Below, in pieces: positions 46,056 to 55,574 of a stretch of 64,000 nt of DNA. How positions within the stretch are numbered: the first letter of the stretch is position 1; the number at the start of each line of letters is the position of its first letter. The stretch comes from Bacteroidales bacterium. Lineage in GTDB: Bacteria > Bacteroidota > Bacteroidia > Bacteroidales > FEN-979. The stretch covers positions 1 through 64,000 of the forward strand of contig JAQWBQ010000008.1 of NCBI GenBank assembly GCA_028706295.1. The letters run 5' to 3'. The position numbers and the translations under genes are program-made. The notes beneath the pieces are model-generated. The model was not told the origin of the DNA, did not search any database, and saw only the letters and a program-made list of their open reading frames with translations.

Positions 46056-46892
46056 ATGGGACATAATTTGCTTCAAGGGAAGAAAGGTATCATTTTCGGG
46101 GCGCTTGATGAAAAATCGATTGCTTGGAAGATCGCTGAACGGGCTCATGATGAAGGTGCTGTCTTCACGCTGTCTAACACTCCTGTTGCATTGCGTTTTG
46201 GTGAAATACAAATGTTGGCTGACAAATGCCAATCCGAAATAATTCCTGCTGATGCAACTGTTGTTTCAGACCTCGAAAATGTGTTTACTAAATCCATGAC
46301 AATATTGGGAGGAAAAATTGATTTCGTTCTCCACTCTATTGGTATGTCTTTGAATGTAAGAAAACACCGCGAATATGATGATCTGGATTACGATTATTTT
46401 CAGAAAACCATTGACATCTCAGCACTTTCGTTTCATAAAATGCTCCAGGTAGCAAAAAAGTTAAATGCCATTAATGAGTGGGGATCCGTTCTTGCCCTAT
46501 CTTATATTGCAGCTCAGCGGACATTGGTTGGTTATAACGACATGGCAGATGCAAAATCACTGCTTGAATCAATAGCCAGAAGTTTCGGCTATATTTATGG
46601 TCGCGAAAAAAGGATCCGGATTAATACCATTTCACAGTCACCAACCCGAACCACCGCAGGTAGCGGAATAAAAGGAATTGATGGTCTGCTCGATTTCACC
46701 GACCGGATGTCTCCCCTTGGTAATGCAACGGCCGATGAATGTGCTGATTTCTCAATCGTGCTCTTTTCCGACCTTTCCCGCAAAGTCACCATGCAAAATA
46801 TCTACCATGACGGAGGCTTCTCAAGTATGGCTATGAGTCTCAGGGCTATGACTCAATATAACAAATGCCTGGACGAGGATGAAATTAAATGA
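46056..46892 (+). CDS. fabI: Enoyl-ACP reductase
   Basis: 278 residues. FabI carries out the last step of each fatty-acid elongation cycle with NADH. It opens LLQGKKGIIFGALDEKSIAW. The catalytic set is Tyr150, Tyr160 and Lys167 with the Tyr-x6-Lys spacing in VGYNDMADAKSLLES, typical of FabI rather than classical SDRs. The SPTRTTAGSGIKG loop is shared with FabI. Confidence 0.93.
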   Translation: MGHNLLQGKKGIIFGALDEKSIAWKIAERAHDEGAVFTLSNTPVALRFGEIQMLADKCQSEIIPADATVVSDLENVFTKSMTILGGKIDFVLHSIGMSLNVRKHREYDDLDYDYFQKTIDISALSFHKMLQVAKKLNAINEWGSVLALSYIAAQRTLVGYNDMADAKSLLESIARSFGYIYGREKRIRINTISQSPTRTTAGSGIKGIDGLLDFTDRMSPLGNATADECADFSIVLFSDLSRKVTMQNIYHDGGFSSMAMSLRAMTQYNKCLDEDEIK

Positions 46893-46912
46893 CCATCTTT
46901 GACCCTTTTTCT

Positions 46913-46920
46913 TAACTTTG
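46913..46920 (+). promoter_or_regulatory. Candidate -7 promoter element of the etf operon
   Basis: TAACTTTG, 38 bp before the etfB ATG at 46959. No TTTG at the ideal distance. Confidence 0.5.
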
Positions 46921-46958
46921 CACCCCAAAATTTAGTTTGTCATTCAACCTGATTTTCA

Positions 46959-47708
46959 ATGAAAATATTAGTTTGTATTAGCAACGTCCCCGATACGACC
47001 ACGAAGGTAAAATTTGTGGATGACCTTAAAAGACTTGATACAAACGGGATACAGTGGGTTATTAACCCATGGGATGAACTATCCCTGACCCGTGCACTTG
47101 AATTGAGAGATGATCCCGCCTCCGGGATAACCTCTGTTACAGTGGCCCATGTTGGTTTGATATCATCAGAACCTACTATTCGCAAAGCACTGGCTCTCGG
47201 TGCCGACGATGCAATAAGAGTAAATGCCGACCCAGCCGACGCTTTTTATGTCGCCAATCAGCTTTCAGAGATTATTAAGGCTACACCATTTGATCTCATT
47301 TTATGTGGAATCGAATCAAGCGATTACAATGGCTCAACGGTTGGAGGTATGCTGGCAGAATTTCTCGAAATCCCTTCTATATCATCCGTATCGTCGGTGT
47401 ACATTGAAAATGGAAAATTTCTGATCCACAGGGAAATCGATGGTGGTAAAGAAATCCTCTCCGTTGATGGCCCTTTTGTCGCAATTGTTCAGAAAGGCAT
47501 TGCAAAGGAACCAAGAATAGCAGCAATGCGTGGAATCATGTTGGCTCGCACAAAACCCATGAAAGTCGTTGAACCGGTACCCTGTGACCTCCTTATCAAT
47601 CTGGTGAGCTTTGAATTACCTGCCCCCAGGACCGCCTGCCAATTTATCGATCCCGACCATCCGGGGCAACTGATCGCATTGTTACAAAATGAAGCAAAAG
47701 TTATTTAA
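46959..47708 (+). CDS. etfB: Electron transfer flavoprotein beta subunit
   Basis: 249 residues. ILVCISNVPDTTTKVKF at the start, WVINPWDELSLTRALEL and LILCGIESSDYNGSTVGGML are EtfB features; the last region lies at the AMP-binding fold. It pairs with EtfA to carry electrons from acyl-CoA dehydrogenase. First gene of a five-gene operon with short gaps of about 7-27 bp. Confidence 0.95.
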   Translation: MKILVCISNVPDTTTKVKFVDDLKRLDTNGIQWVINPWDELSLTRALELRDDPASGITSVTVAHVGLISSEPTIRKALALGADDAIRVNADPADAFYVANQLSEIIKATPFDLILCGIESSDYNGSTVGGMLAEFLEIPSISSVSSVYIENGKFLIHREIDGGKEILSVDGPFVAIVQKGIAKEPRIAAMRGIMLARTKPMKVVEPVPCDLLINLVSFELPAPRTACQFIDPDHPGQLIALLQNEAKVI

Positions 47709-47730
47709 TCGTTGACCAATCAAAGATCCT

Positions 47731-48702
47731 ATGTCAGTTTTAATATTCGTTGAGCACTGGGAAGGGAAGTTTAAGAAGTTAAGTTTTGAACTTGTTTCCT
47801 ATGGAATTAAGATTGCCGAATCGCTCCAGACAGAAGCAATCGTATTATGTATCGGAGATATTGATCCTTCTGAGATGGACAAATTATCCCTGTATGGTCC
47901 GGATCGGATTATCAATGTCAAACCGGGAAATTTAAGCCATTTCGACAGTAAGATTTACACCGCAGTTATTGCTGGTCAGGCTGAAAAGAATTCAGCCTCA
48001 TTGTTGATACTTTCCAACAATATTACAGGGAAAGCACTAGCTCCCCGATTATCAGTAAAATTAAAAGCAGCAATCGCATCAGGGGTTAGCCGTTTACCAA
48101 TCAGCATCAACCCATTCATCGTATATAAAAAGGTTTTCTCAGGAAATGCCTATGCACACCTTGAACTCAAATCTGAAATCAAAATCCTGACACTGGCTCA
48201 GAATTCCTTCGAACTAATCACCCGCGATAAAGTACCTGCAGTCGAAACAATCACCGTCGAAGCTGATGCTGAAGCGTTAAAAACGAAACTGCTAGAAACC
48301 CTGAAACAATCAGGAAAGATATTATTGACCGATGCTGAAATTGTAGTATCTGGTGGAAGAGGCATGAAATCACCTGACAATTGGGGCCCGATCATCGAAC
48401 TTGCCGGACTTCTTGGTGCTGCCACTGCATGTTCACGGCCCGTATCTGATGAGGGTTGGCGTCCGCATGAAGAGCACACCGGTCAGACGGGTAAGATCAT
48501 CGCTCCGAACCTCTATTTTGCCATTGGCATCTCCGGAGCAACACAACACTTAGCCGGCGTTAGTTCTTCAAAATATATCGTTGCCATTAACACTGACAAA
48601 GATGCACCTATCTTTTCTACTGCCCAGTATGGTATTGTTGGAGATGCCGGAAAAGTGCTTCCCAAATTGGTAGATGCTGTTAAAGAATTGAAGACGAAAT
48701 AA
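47731..48702 (+). CDS. etfA: Electron transfer flavoprotein alpha subunit
   Basis: 323 residues. The FAD-binding C-terminal domain is clear: [49 protein letters not shown] and [18 protein letters not shown]. It carries the FAD that exchanges electrons with the dehydrogenase and with the membrane oxidoreductase encoded downstream. Confidence 0.95.
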   Translation: MSVLIFVEHWEGKFKKLSFELVSYGIKIAESLQTEAIVLCIGDIDPSEMDKLSLYGPDRIINVKPGNLSHFDSKIYTAVIAGQAEKNSASLLILSNNITGKALAPRLSVKLKAAIASGVSRLPISINPFIVYKKVFSGNAYAHLELKSEIKILTLAQNSFELITRDKVPAVETITVEADAEALKTKLLETLKQSGKILLTDAEIVVSGGRGMKSPDNWGPIIELAGLLGAATACSRPVSDEGWRPHEEHTGQTGKIIAPNLYFAIGISGATQHLAGVSSSKYIVAINTDKDAPIFSTAQYGIVGDAGKVLPKLVDAVKELKTK

Positions 48703-48709
48703 ATCGGAG

Positions 48710-50032
48710 ATGTTAAAACAAATTATTTTTGCTCTGACCCTGGTTGCAACGTTAGGTTTTTTTACTTATACCGTGCTTAGAATTGCGGAATTCGTAAAAC
48801 TTACAAAACCAGCATTCCCTGTCAGGAAGATCGGACAACGCTTTTTAGTGACCCTCCGGGTCGCCCTTGGCCAGACAAAAATCTTCCGCCGACCAATCAT
48901 AGGCCTGCTTCATGCATTGGTCTTTTGGGGTTTTTGCGTTATTCTTTTCGGAAGTATAGAAATGGTTATCGATGGTCTGACAGGCCAGGAACGATCACTT
49001 AGATTTTTGGGGGGATTCTATGACTTCATGATCGCTTTCGGAGATATCTTCGCTCTTCTTGTCGCCATTTCTATTCTTGTTTTTCTGGTACGACGCATTT
49101 TCTTCCATATCGCTCGTTTTGAAGGAGTCGAAATGAAAAGGATCTCACATATCGACGCCAATATTGCATTGACCATGATTCTTTTATTGATGGTTTCCCT
49201 ACTTGGCATGAACTGCTCATATTACGAAGGACTTGATTTTTCGGGGCAACCTCAGGCAGGTATCTATCCGGTGAGTAGCCTGCTATCCGTACTTTTTTCA
49301 ACGCTCAGCCATGACCAGCTCCGTATTCTGAACGAGTTTTTCTGGTGGCTCCACATACTTCTGATCTTCATTTTTGCAAATATTCTTCCGTATTCGAAAC
49401 ATTTTCATGTATTCATGTCCGTTCCAAATGTTTTTTTATCACGTCTTGAACCTTTGGGAAAATTGACAAATATGGATTCTATTACCAGGGAAGTGAAAAT
49501 GATGTTAAATCCCACCTCAGATTTCTCAACAGATCAGGAAGGGCAATCACCACCAGAACGTTTCGGTATCAAGGATGTTGAAGACATCACCTGGAAAAAT
49601 TATCTGGATTCACTATCATGTACTGAATGTGGTCGTTGCACTTCAGTTTGTCCTGCCAATCTGACCGGGAAACGACTTTCTCCACGGAAAATACTCATGG
49701 ATGTAAGGGCACGAATGAAAGAAAAGGGTCCGGGTCTGGTTAAAAATGGCAGGTCGTTTGACGATACTAAATCATTATTGCGCAACTATATTTCCGAGGA
49801 GGAATTGTGGGCTTGCACAACCTGCAACGCATGCGCAAAGGAGTGTCCGATCAATATTAACCATCCCTCCATTATCGTTGACATGCGTCGGTACCTTGTG
49901 ATGGAAGAGGCTTCGGCGCCTGGTGGACTTAAAAGCGTCTTTAACAATATTGAAAATAATGGGGCTCCCTGGCAATTCTCACCGGAAGACCGGTTGCTTT
50001 GGGCACAAAACCTGGAAATACGGATCAATTAA
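48710..50032 (+). CDS. Membrane-bound 4Fe-4S protein (ETF:quinone oxidoreductase-like, HdrC/NarI type)
   Basis: 440 residues. The N-terminal half has about five to six membrane helices with NarI-like character, including [17 protein letters not shown] and [15 protein letters not shown] with potential haem-ligand histidines. The cytosolic C-terminal half has two 4Fe-4S motifs: Cys304, 307, 310, 314 and Cys369, 372, 375, 379. With the next gene it corresponds to the membrane Fe-S oxidoreductase that accepts electrons from Etf and reduces menaquinone in several anaerobes. That role is inferred from family and context. Confidence 0.87.
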   Translation: MLKQIIFALTLVATLGFFTYTVLRIAEFVKLTKPAFPVRKIGQRFLVTLRVALGQTKIFRRPIIGLLHALVFWGFCVILFGSIEMVIDGLTGQERSLRFLGGFYDFMIAFGDIFALLVAISILVFLVRRIFFHIARFEGVEMKRISHIDANIALTMILLLMVSLLGMNCSYYEGLDFSGQPQAGIYPVSSLLSVLFSTLSHDQLRILNEFFWWLHILLIFIFANILPYSKHFHVFMSVPNVFLSRLEPLGKLTNMDSITREVKMMLNPTSDFSTDQEGQSPPERFGIKDVEDITWKNYLDSLSCTECGRCTSVCPANLTGKRLSPRKILMDVRARMKEKGPGLVKNGRSFDDTKSLLRNYISEEELWACTTCNACAKECPININHPSIIVDMRRYLVMEEASAPGGLKSVFNNIENNGAPWQFSPEDRLLWAQNLEIRIN

Positions 50033-50046
50033 ACGAACACCCTAAA

Positions 50047-50841
50047 ATGGAAGTACAAAAGCTTGAAATTCCGGTGATGGCCGACCTTTTCGCAAAGGGA
50101 GAAAAACCTGAATACCTTTTCTGGGTGGGTTGCGCCGGCGCATTCGACGACCGCTATAAAAAGGTCACTCAGGCATTCGCCAAAATTTTATCATTTCTCC
50201 ATGTCAGTTACGCTGTTCTGGGTAAAGAAGAATCATGTACCGGCGATCCGGCTCGTCGTGCAGGAAATGAAATGCTATATCAGATGCAGGCTTTGCAAAA
50301 TATTGCGACCTTCGAACGATACGGAATTACCAGGATCATTACCATTTGTCCGCATTGCTATAATATTTTCAAAAATGAATATCCCGATCTGGGAGGCAAG
50401 TATACGGTGATCAACTATCTTCAATTTATTGAGAAAATGATTGCAGAGAAGAAACTGAAATTGGATACTACCAGATTCAAAGGGAAAACCATTACCTATC
50501 ATGATCCTTGCTACCTGGGCCGTGCAAACAATATTTATAATGAACCCCGGATTATCCTCCAAAACCTTACATCGGGAATTTCGGAAATGGAACGGCATAA
50601 AAGTTTTGCGCTTTGCTGTGGCGCAGGGGGCGCTCAGATGTTTAAAGAAGCTGAGGCCGGTAATAAAGAAATTTTTATTGAACGAACCGAAGAGGCACTG
50701 CGAACGCATGCTGATATTATTGCCACCGCATGCCCATTCTGCATGACCATGATTACTGATGGGATTAAATATAAGAACCATGAGGAACTCGTGAAAAACT
50801 ATGATATTGCCGAGTTAATTGTACAGTCCTTAGATATTTAG
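50047..50841 (+). CDS. CCG-domain Fe-S protein (HdrB-like)
   Basis: 264 residues from ATG 50047, 14 bp after the previous stop. Two cysteine-rich CCG-type repeats are visible through CPHCYNIF with YHDPCYLGRANNIY, and LCCGAGGAQMF with ACPFCMTM. Such domains hold the unusual non-cubane Fe-S cofactors of HdrB-type proteins. It should form one complex with the membrane Fe-S protein; in other phyla the two are often a single polypeptide. Confidence 0.87.
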   Translation: MEVQKLEIPVMADLFAKGEKPEYLFWVGCAGAFDDRYKKVTQAFAKILSFLHVSYAVLGKEESCTGDPARRAGNEMLYQMQALQNIATFERYGITRIITICPHCYNIFKNEYPDLGGKYTVINYLQFIEKMIAEKKLKLDTTRFKGKTITYHDPCYLGRANNIYNEPRIILQNLTSGISEMERHKSFALCCGAGGAQMFKEAEAGNKEIFIERTEEALRTHADIIATACPFCMTMITDGIKYKNHEELVKNYDIAELIVQSLDI

Positions 50842-50859
50842 CAACTTAAAAGCAATAAA

Positions 50860-52641
50860 ATGGAGCAAAAAAAAGTATTGAAGAGTGGAGAATTTCTGGT
50901 AGATGAAATTGCAGCCTCTGATGTCTTTATTCCTGAAGAATTTGATGAAGAACAAAAAATGATCGCTCAGACCTGTCAGGACTTTCTGGATACAGAGTTG
51001 TATCCCAATCTTGACCAGATCGACACTCCCGACGTATCTTTAATGAAAACGATCCTGAAAAAAGCCGGGGACCTGGGACTGATGGGTATTTCAATTCCTG
51101 AAGAATATGGTGGATTCGGGCAATCTTTTGTCACCCAAATGTTGGCTGCCGAAACCATTGGTGCAGGTCACTCTTTCTCTGTTGCATTTATGGCCCACAC
51201 GGGAATCGGTACGTTGCCCATAATGTATTACGGAAATGAGGATCAGCGGCAACGATATGTCACACGGTTGGCCGCCGGTGAATTATTAGGAGCCTATTGC
51301 CTTACAGAACCCGGTGCCGGTAGTGATGCAAACTCCGGAAAAACCCAGGCTGTGTTATCCGAAGATGGCAAACACTATATTCTGAATGGTCAGAAAATGT
51401 GGATCACCAACGCTGGATTTGCCGACACCCAGGTGGTTTTTGCAAAGATTGATAAAGACCGGGTATTGAGCGCTTTTATTGTCGAACGCAGTTTCCCGGG
51501 CGTGGTAATCAATCCCGATGAACACAAAATGGGTATCAAAGGTTCATCGACAGCTCAAATATTTTATAACGACGTGAAGGTGCCGGTTGAAAATCTCATT
51601 GGAAATAGGGGCGAGGGCTTCAGGATTGCTCTAAGCATCCTTCATATGGGACGAATAAAACTGGGAGCAAATGTACTTGGCGCCTCTAAAAAAGCAATTA
51701 ACGACTCGGTCAAATATGCAAACGAACGCAAACAGTTCGGGGTATTGATCTCTTCATTCGGAGCAATTAAACATAAACTCGCTGAACAAGTAATAAAAAC
51801 CTATGCTCTTGAATGTTCTATTTACAGGCTAAGTAAAGATATCGACGAACTAATAGAGAAAAATAAACAATCAGGAATGGATAAAGGCAGGGCTTCCATT
51901 GAAGCAATTAGCCATTATGCTGTCGAAGCTGCCATTCTAAAGGTTTATGGATCGGAAGTTCTTGATTTTGTAATTGATGAAGCTGTCCAAATCCATGGCG
52001 GAATGGGTTACTCCGCTGAAATGGCTGTCGAAAGAGGCTATCGCGATTCACGCATCAATCGGATATTTGAAGGAACCAACGAAATAAACAGGTTGCTTGT
52101 TGTCGACACCGCGATGAAACGAGCATTGAAAGGCGATTTTGATCTCTTCGGTAAAGCTGCCGCCTTATCCGAGGCCCTTGAAACGATTGCCATAGAAGCT
52201 GCCTCTGAGGAATCCTTCTTTAATGAAAAAGCCCGGATCATTAAAAATTTCAAGAATTTAGTTCTGGTACTTATCCACGCTGCAGTTAAAAAATTCGAGA
52301 AAAAACTCGTGTCGGAACAGGAAATCCAAAATAACCTTACCGATATAATCATGGAGATATATCTGGCTGAATCAATGTCACTAAGAATTCAAAAAGTGGA
52401 AGCATTAAAAGGAAATTCCGGTGAAGTATACCGTAATATGCTCGATGTTTTCATTTATGATGCTGCCGGGAAAATCAGGAAAGCGGGATTCGATGCCATA
52501 AATTCTATTGAACCGACAAACCTCGCAGATAAGTATTATAACGCCATCAACAAACTTACAATGGTTCCCGGTATCAATGTTAAAGAGCGTCGCAGAAATA
52601 TTGCTGACACTTTAATTGAACAGAATAAATACCGTTTCTAA
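50860..52641 (+). CDS. Acyl-CoA dehydrogenase, long (VLCAD-like) form
   Basis: 593 residues. It opens the double bond at C2-C3 of acyl-CoA and passes electrons to Etf. It shows GLMGISIPEEYGGFG, YCLTEPGAGSDANS, MWITNAGFADTQVVFAKI and RIFEGTNEINRLL; Glu404 is the expected base. About 180 residues beyond the usual core form a helical C-terminal extension as in VLCAD and ACAD9. Last gene of the operon, ending at the terminator at 52699. Confidence 0.93.
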   Translation: MEQKKVLKSGEFLVDEIAASDVFIPEEFDEEQKMIAQTCQDFLDTELYPNLDQIDTPDVSLMKTILKKAGDLGLMGISIPEEYGGFGQSFVTQMLAAETIGAGHSFSVAFMAHTGIGTLPIMYYGNEDQRQRYVTRLAAGELLGAYCLTEPGAGSDANSGKTQAVLSEDGKHYILNGQKMWITNAGFADTQVVFAKIDKDRVLSAFIVERSFPGVVINPDEHKMGIKGSSTAQIFYNDVKVPVENLIGNRGEGFRIALSILHMGRIKLGANVLGASKKAINDSVKYANERKQFGVLISSFGAIKHKLAEQVIKTYALECSIYRLSKDIDELIEKNKQSGMDKGRASIEAISHYAVEAAILKVYGSEVLDFVIDEAVQIHGGMGYSAEMAVERGYRDSRINRIFEGTNEINRLLVVDTAMKRALKGDFDLFGKAAALSEALETIAIEAASEESFFNEKARIIKNFKNLVLVLIHAAVKKFEKKLVSEQEIQNNLTDIIMEIYLAESMSLRIQKVEALKGNSGEVYRNMLDVFIYDAAGKIRKAGFDAINSIEPTNLADKYYNAINKLTMVPGINVKERRRNIADTLIEQNKYRF

Positions 52642-52698
52642 AATTCATTTTATACTACTTCTCCTGATTTTCGCACAGGAAGCAACAATAATAACAGA

Positions 52699-52737
52699 CA
52701 CGGCAACAAGTGAAAACTTGTTGCCGTGATCTTTTTT
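52699..52737 (+). terminator. Strong intrinsic terminator after the etf/acyl-CoA dehydrogenase operon
   Basis: CACGGCAACAAG (52699-52710) and its exact complement CTTGTTGCCGTG (52717-52728) form a perfect 12-bp stem with a 6-nt loop, followed by ATCTTTTTT. It is placed between convergent genes. On the minus strand no T-run follows. Confidence 0.93.
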
Positions 52738-52757
52738 AAACAGAATGGTAACCTGGA

Positions 52758-55310
52758 TTATCCGGTTGGTAAAGCATCTGTACTGTCAGACTTTTTAACG
52801 ACAACCAGGATTTCTTCCTTTTCCTTTGAATAATCTACCAGGATCGTATCCGTTTCAGAAATTTTTGTCTTGATGATCTCCTCAGCAAGAGTATCTTCGA
52901 CATATTTTTGAATTGCACGTTTCAAAGGTCTTGCTCCAAACTGTGCATCCCAACCTTTATCAGCAATGAAGTCTTTTGCAGTTTCTGTAATAACAATTTG
53001 ATAACCAAGTCCTTTGATACGATCGTACAATTGTTTCAACTCAATGTCAATGATCCTGTGAATATCTTCTCTTTCCAATGAATCAAAGATCACGATATCG
53101 TCGATACGATTGAGAAACTCGGGTGCAAATGCTTTCTTCAATGCATTTTCAATAACACCCCGTGCATAATCTCCGGAGGAAGCTTGTTTTGCTGAAGTTG
53201 AAAATCCGACACCCTGCCCAAAATCTTTTAATTGTCTTGATCCGATGTTCGAAGTCATGATCACAATAGTATTTTTGAAGTCGACCCGCCGGCCAAAACT
53301 ATCCGTGAGCACACCGTCATCCAAAACCTGAAGCAGGAGGTGAAAAACATCAGGATGTGCCTTCTCAATCTCATCCAGTAATACAATTGCATAAGGTCGC
53401 CTCCTTATTTTTTCAGTAAGTTGCCCCCCTTCTTCATAACCCACGTACCCCGGAGGAGCTCCTATCAGGCGCGAAACAGCAAATTTTTCCATGTATTCGC
53501 TCATATCAATCCTGACAAGTGCATCCTCGGTATCGAAAAGATATTTTGAAAGAACTTTTGCCAGATGGGTCTTTCCGACTCCGGTAGGACCTAAAAAGAT
53601 AAATGTTCCAATAGGTTTGTTGGGATCCTTCAATCCGGCTCTGTTGCGACGGATCGCCTTTACAACCTTCTTTATTGCTTCATTCTGTCCGATAACGGAT
53701 CCCTCAAGTTCGGCCTCCATATGGATCAATCGATCACTTTCATTCTTTGCAATTCGTTGGACAGGAATACCGGTCATCATGGCTACGACTTCTGCTACAT
53801 TTTCTTCGCCAACAACCTGCCGGTTCAATTTTGCATTTTCTTCCCACTTTTTCTTCTCCCGCTCAAGGCCTTCCTGTAGTTTTCGCTCTGTATCTCTCAG
53901 GTCGGCAGCCTCTTCAAACTTCTGGCTGTTGATTGCAGCCATCTTCTTCTTCCGTGTCTCCTCAATCTGATTTTCAATGGTTACAATCTCAGAGGGCACA
54001 TTTATATTTGAAATATGCACCCTCGCTCCGGCCTCATCAAGCGCATCAATGGCCTTATCAGGCAGATACCGGTCGGTAATGTATCTGTTGGTCAGGGATA
54101 CACAGGTTTTAATAGCTTCATCAGTATATTTGACAAGATGGTGGTCCTCGTATTTTTCTTTTATATTATGTAGAATCTCCACGGTTTCTTCAGGAGTCGT
54201 CGGATCAACCAATACCTTCTGGAATCGCCGTTCAAGAGCTCCGTCCTTTTCGATGTATTGACGATATTCATCCAGCGTGGTCGCCCCGATGCACTGTATG
54301 TCACCCCGGGCAAGAGCGGGTTTAAACATGTTGGAAGCATCCAGTGATCCGGATGCATTACCTGCTCCAACGATTGTATGAATCTCATCAATGAAAACAA
54401 TTATATTGGGATTTTTCTCCAACTCATTCAAAACCGCTTTCATGCGTTCTTCAAATTGACCACGGTATTTCGTACCGGCTACCAGTGAAGCAAGGTCAAG
54501 AGAAACAAGTCGCTTGTTGAATAAAGCCCGTGATACTTTTCTCTGCACAATACGTAAGGCAAGTCCTTCAGCGATAGCAGATTTGCCCACGCCGGGTTCA
54601 CCAATCAGAATGGGATTATTCTTTTTCCTTCGGCTCAGGATCTGCGCAATCCTTTGCAACTCCGTTTCGCGGCCGACAATGGGGTCCAGACGGCCTTCTT
54701 CGGCAGCCTTGGTTATATCTCGTCCGAAATTATCTAGGACCGGAGTTTTCGATTTTGAATCCTGGCCTTTTTTCTGATTGGCAGAAAAACCCTTTCCGCC
54801 TTCATCCGACTCCTCATCCTCTTCATCTTTCGGAAGAATGTCCTGCGGTTCAAAATTAACTTCATTGCTGCCACTGGCAAGAATTGATTTTAACTCTTCT
54901 TTTACGCTCCCATAGGTCGCACCATAGGTGGCAAGTGTCTTGGTTACCAGATTGTTCTCATCCTTTAAAATTGCCATCAACAAATGCTCTGTTCCAATCA
55001 ATTCACTGTTAAACAGTTTTGCCTCAAGATAGGTTATTTTTAAGGCACGCTCAGCTTGTTTAATCAAAGGAATGTTCTCACCGGAAATTTGAACCTCTTT
55101 GTGACTGGCAACAGCCATTTCAAGTTTTTTCCGGACAACTGACAGTTCAACCCCAAGAATCTTCATAATTCTGATGGCAAGTCCTTCACCTTCACGAATA
55201 ATCCCCAGTAATAGATGCTCAAGCCCAATATAATCATTTCCCAGTCGCTGAGCCTCTTCCCGACTATAAATCAAAACATCCTTAACACGTTGTGAGAATT
55301 TTGCTTCCAT
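52758..55310 (-). CDS. clpC: Clp protease ATPase ClpC
   Basis: 850-residue AAA+ unfoldase for ClpP. Two N-terminal Clp repeats (about 5-145) and an acidic linker (160-171) come first. The first AAA has GEPGVGKS (237-244) and VFIDEI (305-310). The UVR/M region (about 445-485) has [20 protein letters not shown]. The second AAA has GPTGVGKT (574-581) and [14 protein letters not shown]. The UVR motif makes it ClpC rather than ClpA or ClpB. The adaptor ClpS is encoded at 62969. Divergent from gyrA. Confidence 0.95.
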   Translation of the reverse strand: MEAKFSQRVKDVLIYSREEAQRLGNDYIGLEHLLLGIIREGEGLAIRIMKILGVELSVVRKKLEMAVASHKEVQISGENIPLIKQAERALKITYLEAKLFNSELIGTEHLLMAILKDENNLVTKTLATYGATYGSVKEELKSILASGSNEVNFEPQDILPKDEEDEESDEGGKGFSANQKKGQDSKSKTPVLDNFGRDITKAAEEGRLDPIVGRETELQRIAQILSRRKKNNPILIGEPGVGKSAIAEGLALRIVQRKVSRALFNKRLVSLDLASLVAGTKYRGQFEERMKAVLNELEKNPNIIVFIDEIHTIVGAGNASGSLDASNMFKPALARGDIQCIGATTLDEYRQYIEKDGALERRFQKVLVDPTTPEETVEILHNIKEKYEDHHLVKYTDEAIKTCVSLTNRYITDRYLPDKAIDALDEAGARVHISNINVPSEIVTIENQIEETRKKKMAAINSQKFEEAADLRDTERKLQEGLEREKKKWEENAKLNRQVVGEENVAEVVAMMTGIPVQRIAKNESDRLIHMEAELEGSVIGQNEAIKKVVKAIRRNRAGLKDPNKPIGTFIFLGPTGVGKTHLAKVLSKYLFDTEDALVRIDMSEYMEKFAVSRLIGAPPGYVGYEEGGQLTEKIRRRPYAIVLLDEIEKAHPDVFHLLLQVLDDGVLTDSFGRRVDFKNTIVIMTSNIGSRQLKDFGQGVGFSTSAKQASSGDYARGVIENALKKAFAPEFLNRIDDIVIFDSLEREDIHRIIDIELKQLYDRIKGLGYQIVITETAKDFIADKGWDAQFGARPLKRAIQKYVEDTLAEEIIKTKISETDTILVDYSKEKEEILVVVKKSDSTDALPTG

Positions 55311-55383
55311 AATAATTTCAATAATTAGATGGCATACGACAAAAAGTGAACCATGTTATTTCCGGTAATTCTGTCATGTTTTT

Positions 55384-55391
55384 CAAAAATA
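55384..55391 (-). promoter_or_regulatory. Candidate -7 element of clpC
   Basis: The minus strand reads TATTTTTG, 73 bp upstream of the clpC ATG in the 264-bp divergent gap. No -33 at the right spacing, and no HrcA/CIRCE-like inverted repeat was seen. Confidence 0.3.
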
Positions 55392-55502
55392 CAATCCTTA
55401 TCATCAAAATGTTGCAGAAATGCCTTTATTTATGAACACTTTCATGTTAGTAAGACCATAAAAATCTCAATAAAAAAGCATGGTTTTCTGCCTGAAATTT
55501 CT

Positions 55503-55510
55503 TACTTTCG
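55503..55510 (+). promoter_or_regulatory. Weak -7 candidate of gyrA
   Basis: TACTTTCG, one change from TAnnTTTG, 64 bp before the gyrA ATG. Offered as the best match only. Confidence 0.25.
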
Positions 55511-55574
55511 TATGCACTATTCGGATATTATATCTATCTGATTATTAAACTCATAAATCACAGAAAAAGACAAT

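Noticed and set aside
50275..50781. 168-codon minus-strand open frame
   Set aside because: Antisense to the CCG-domain protein, whose cysteine motifs are all in the plus frame.
53491..53970. 159-codon plus-strand open frame
   Set aside because: Antisense shadow of clpC, across the region between and including its AAA modules; low-complexity Ser and Phe content.
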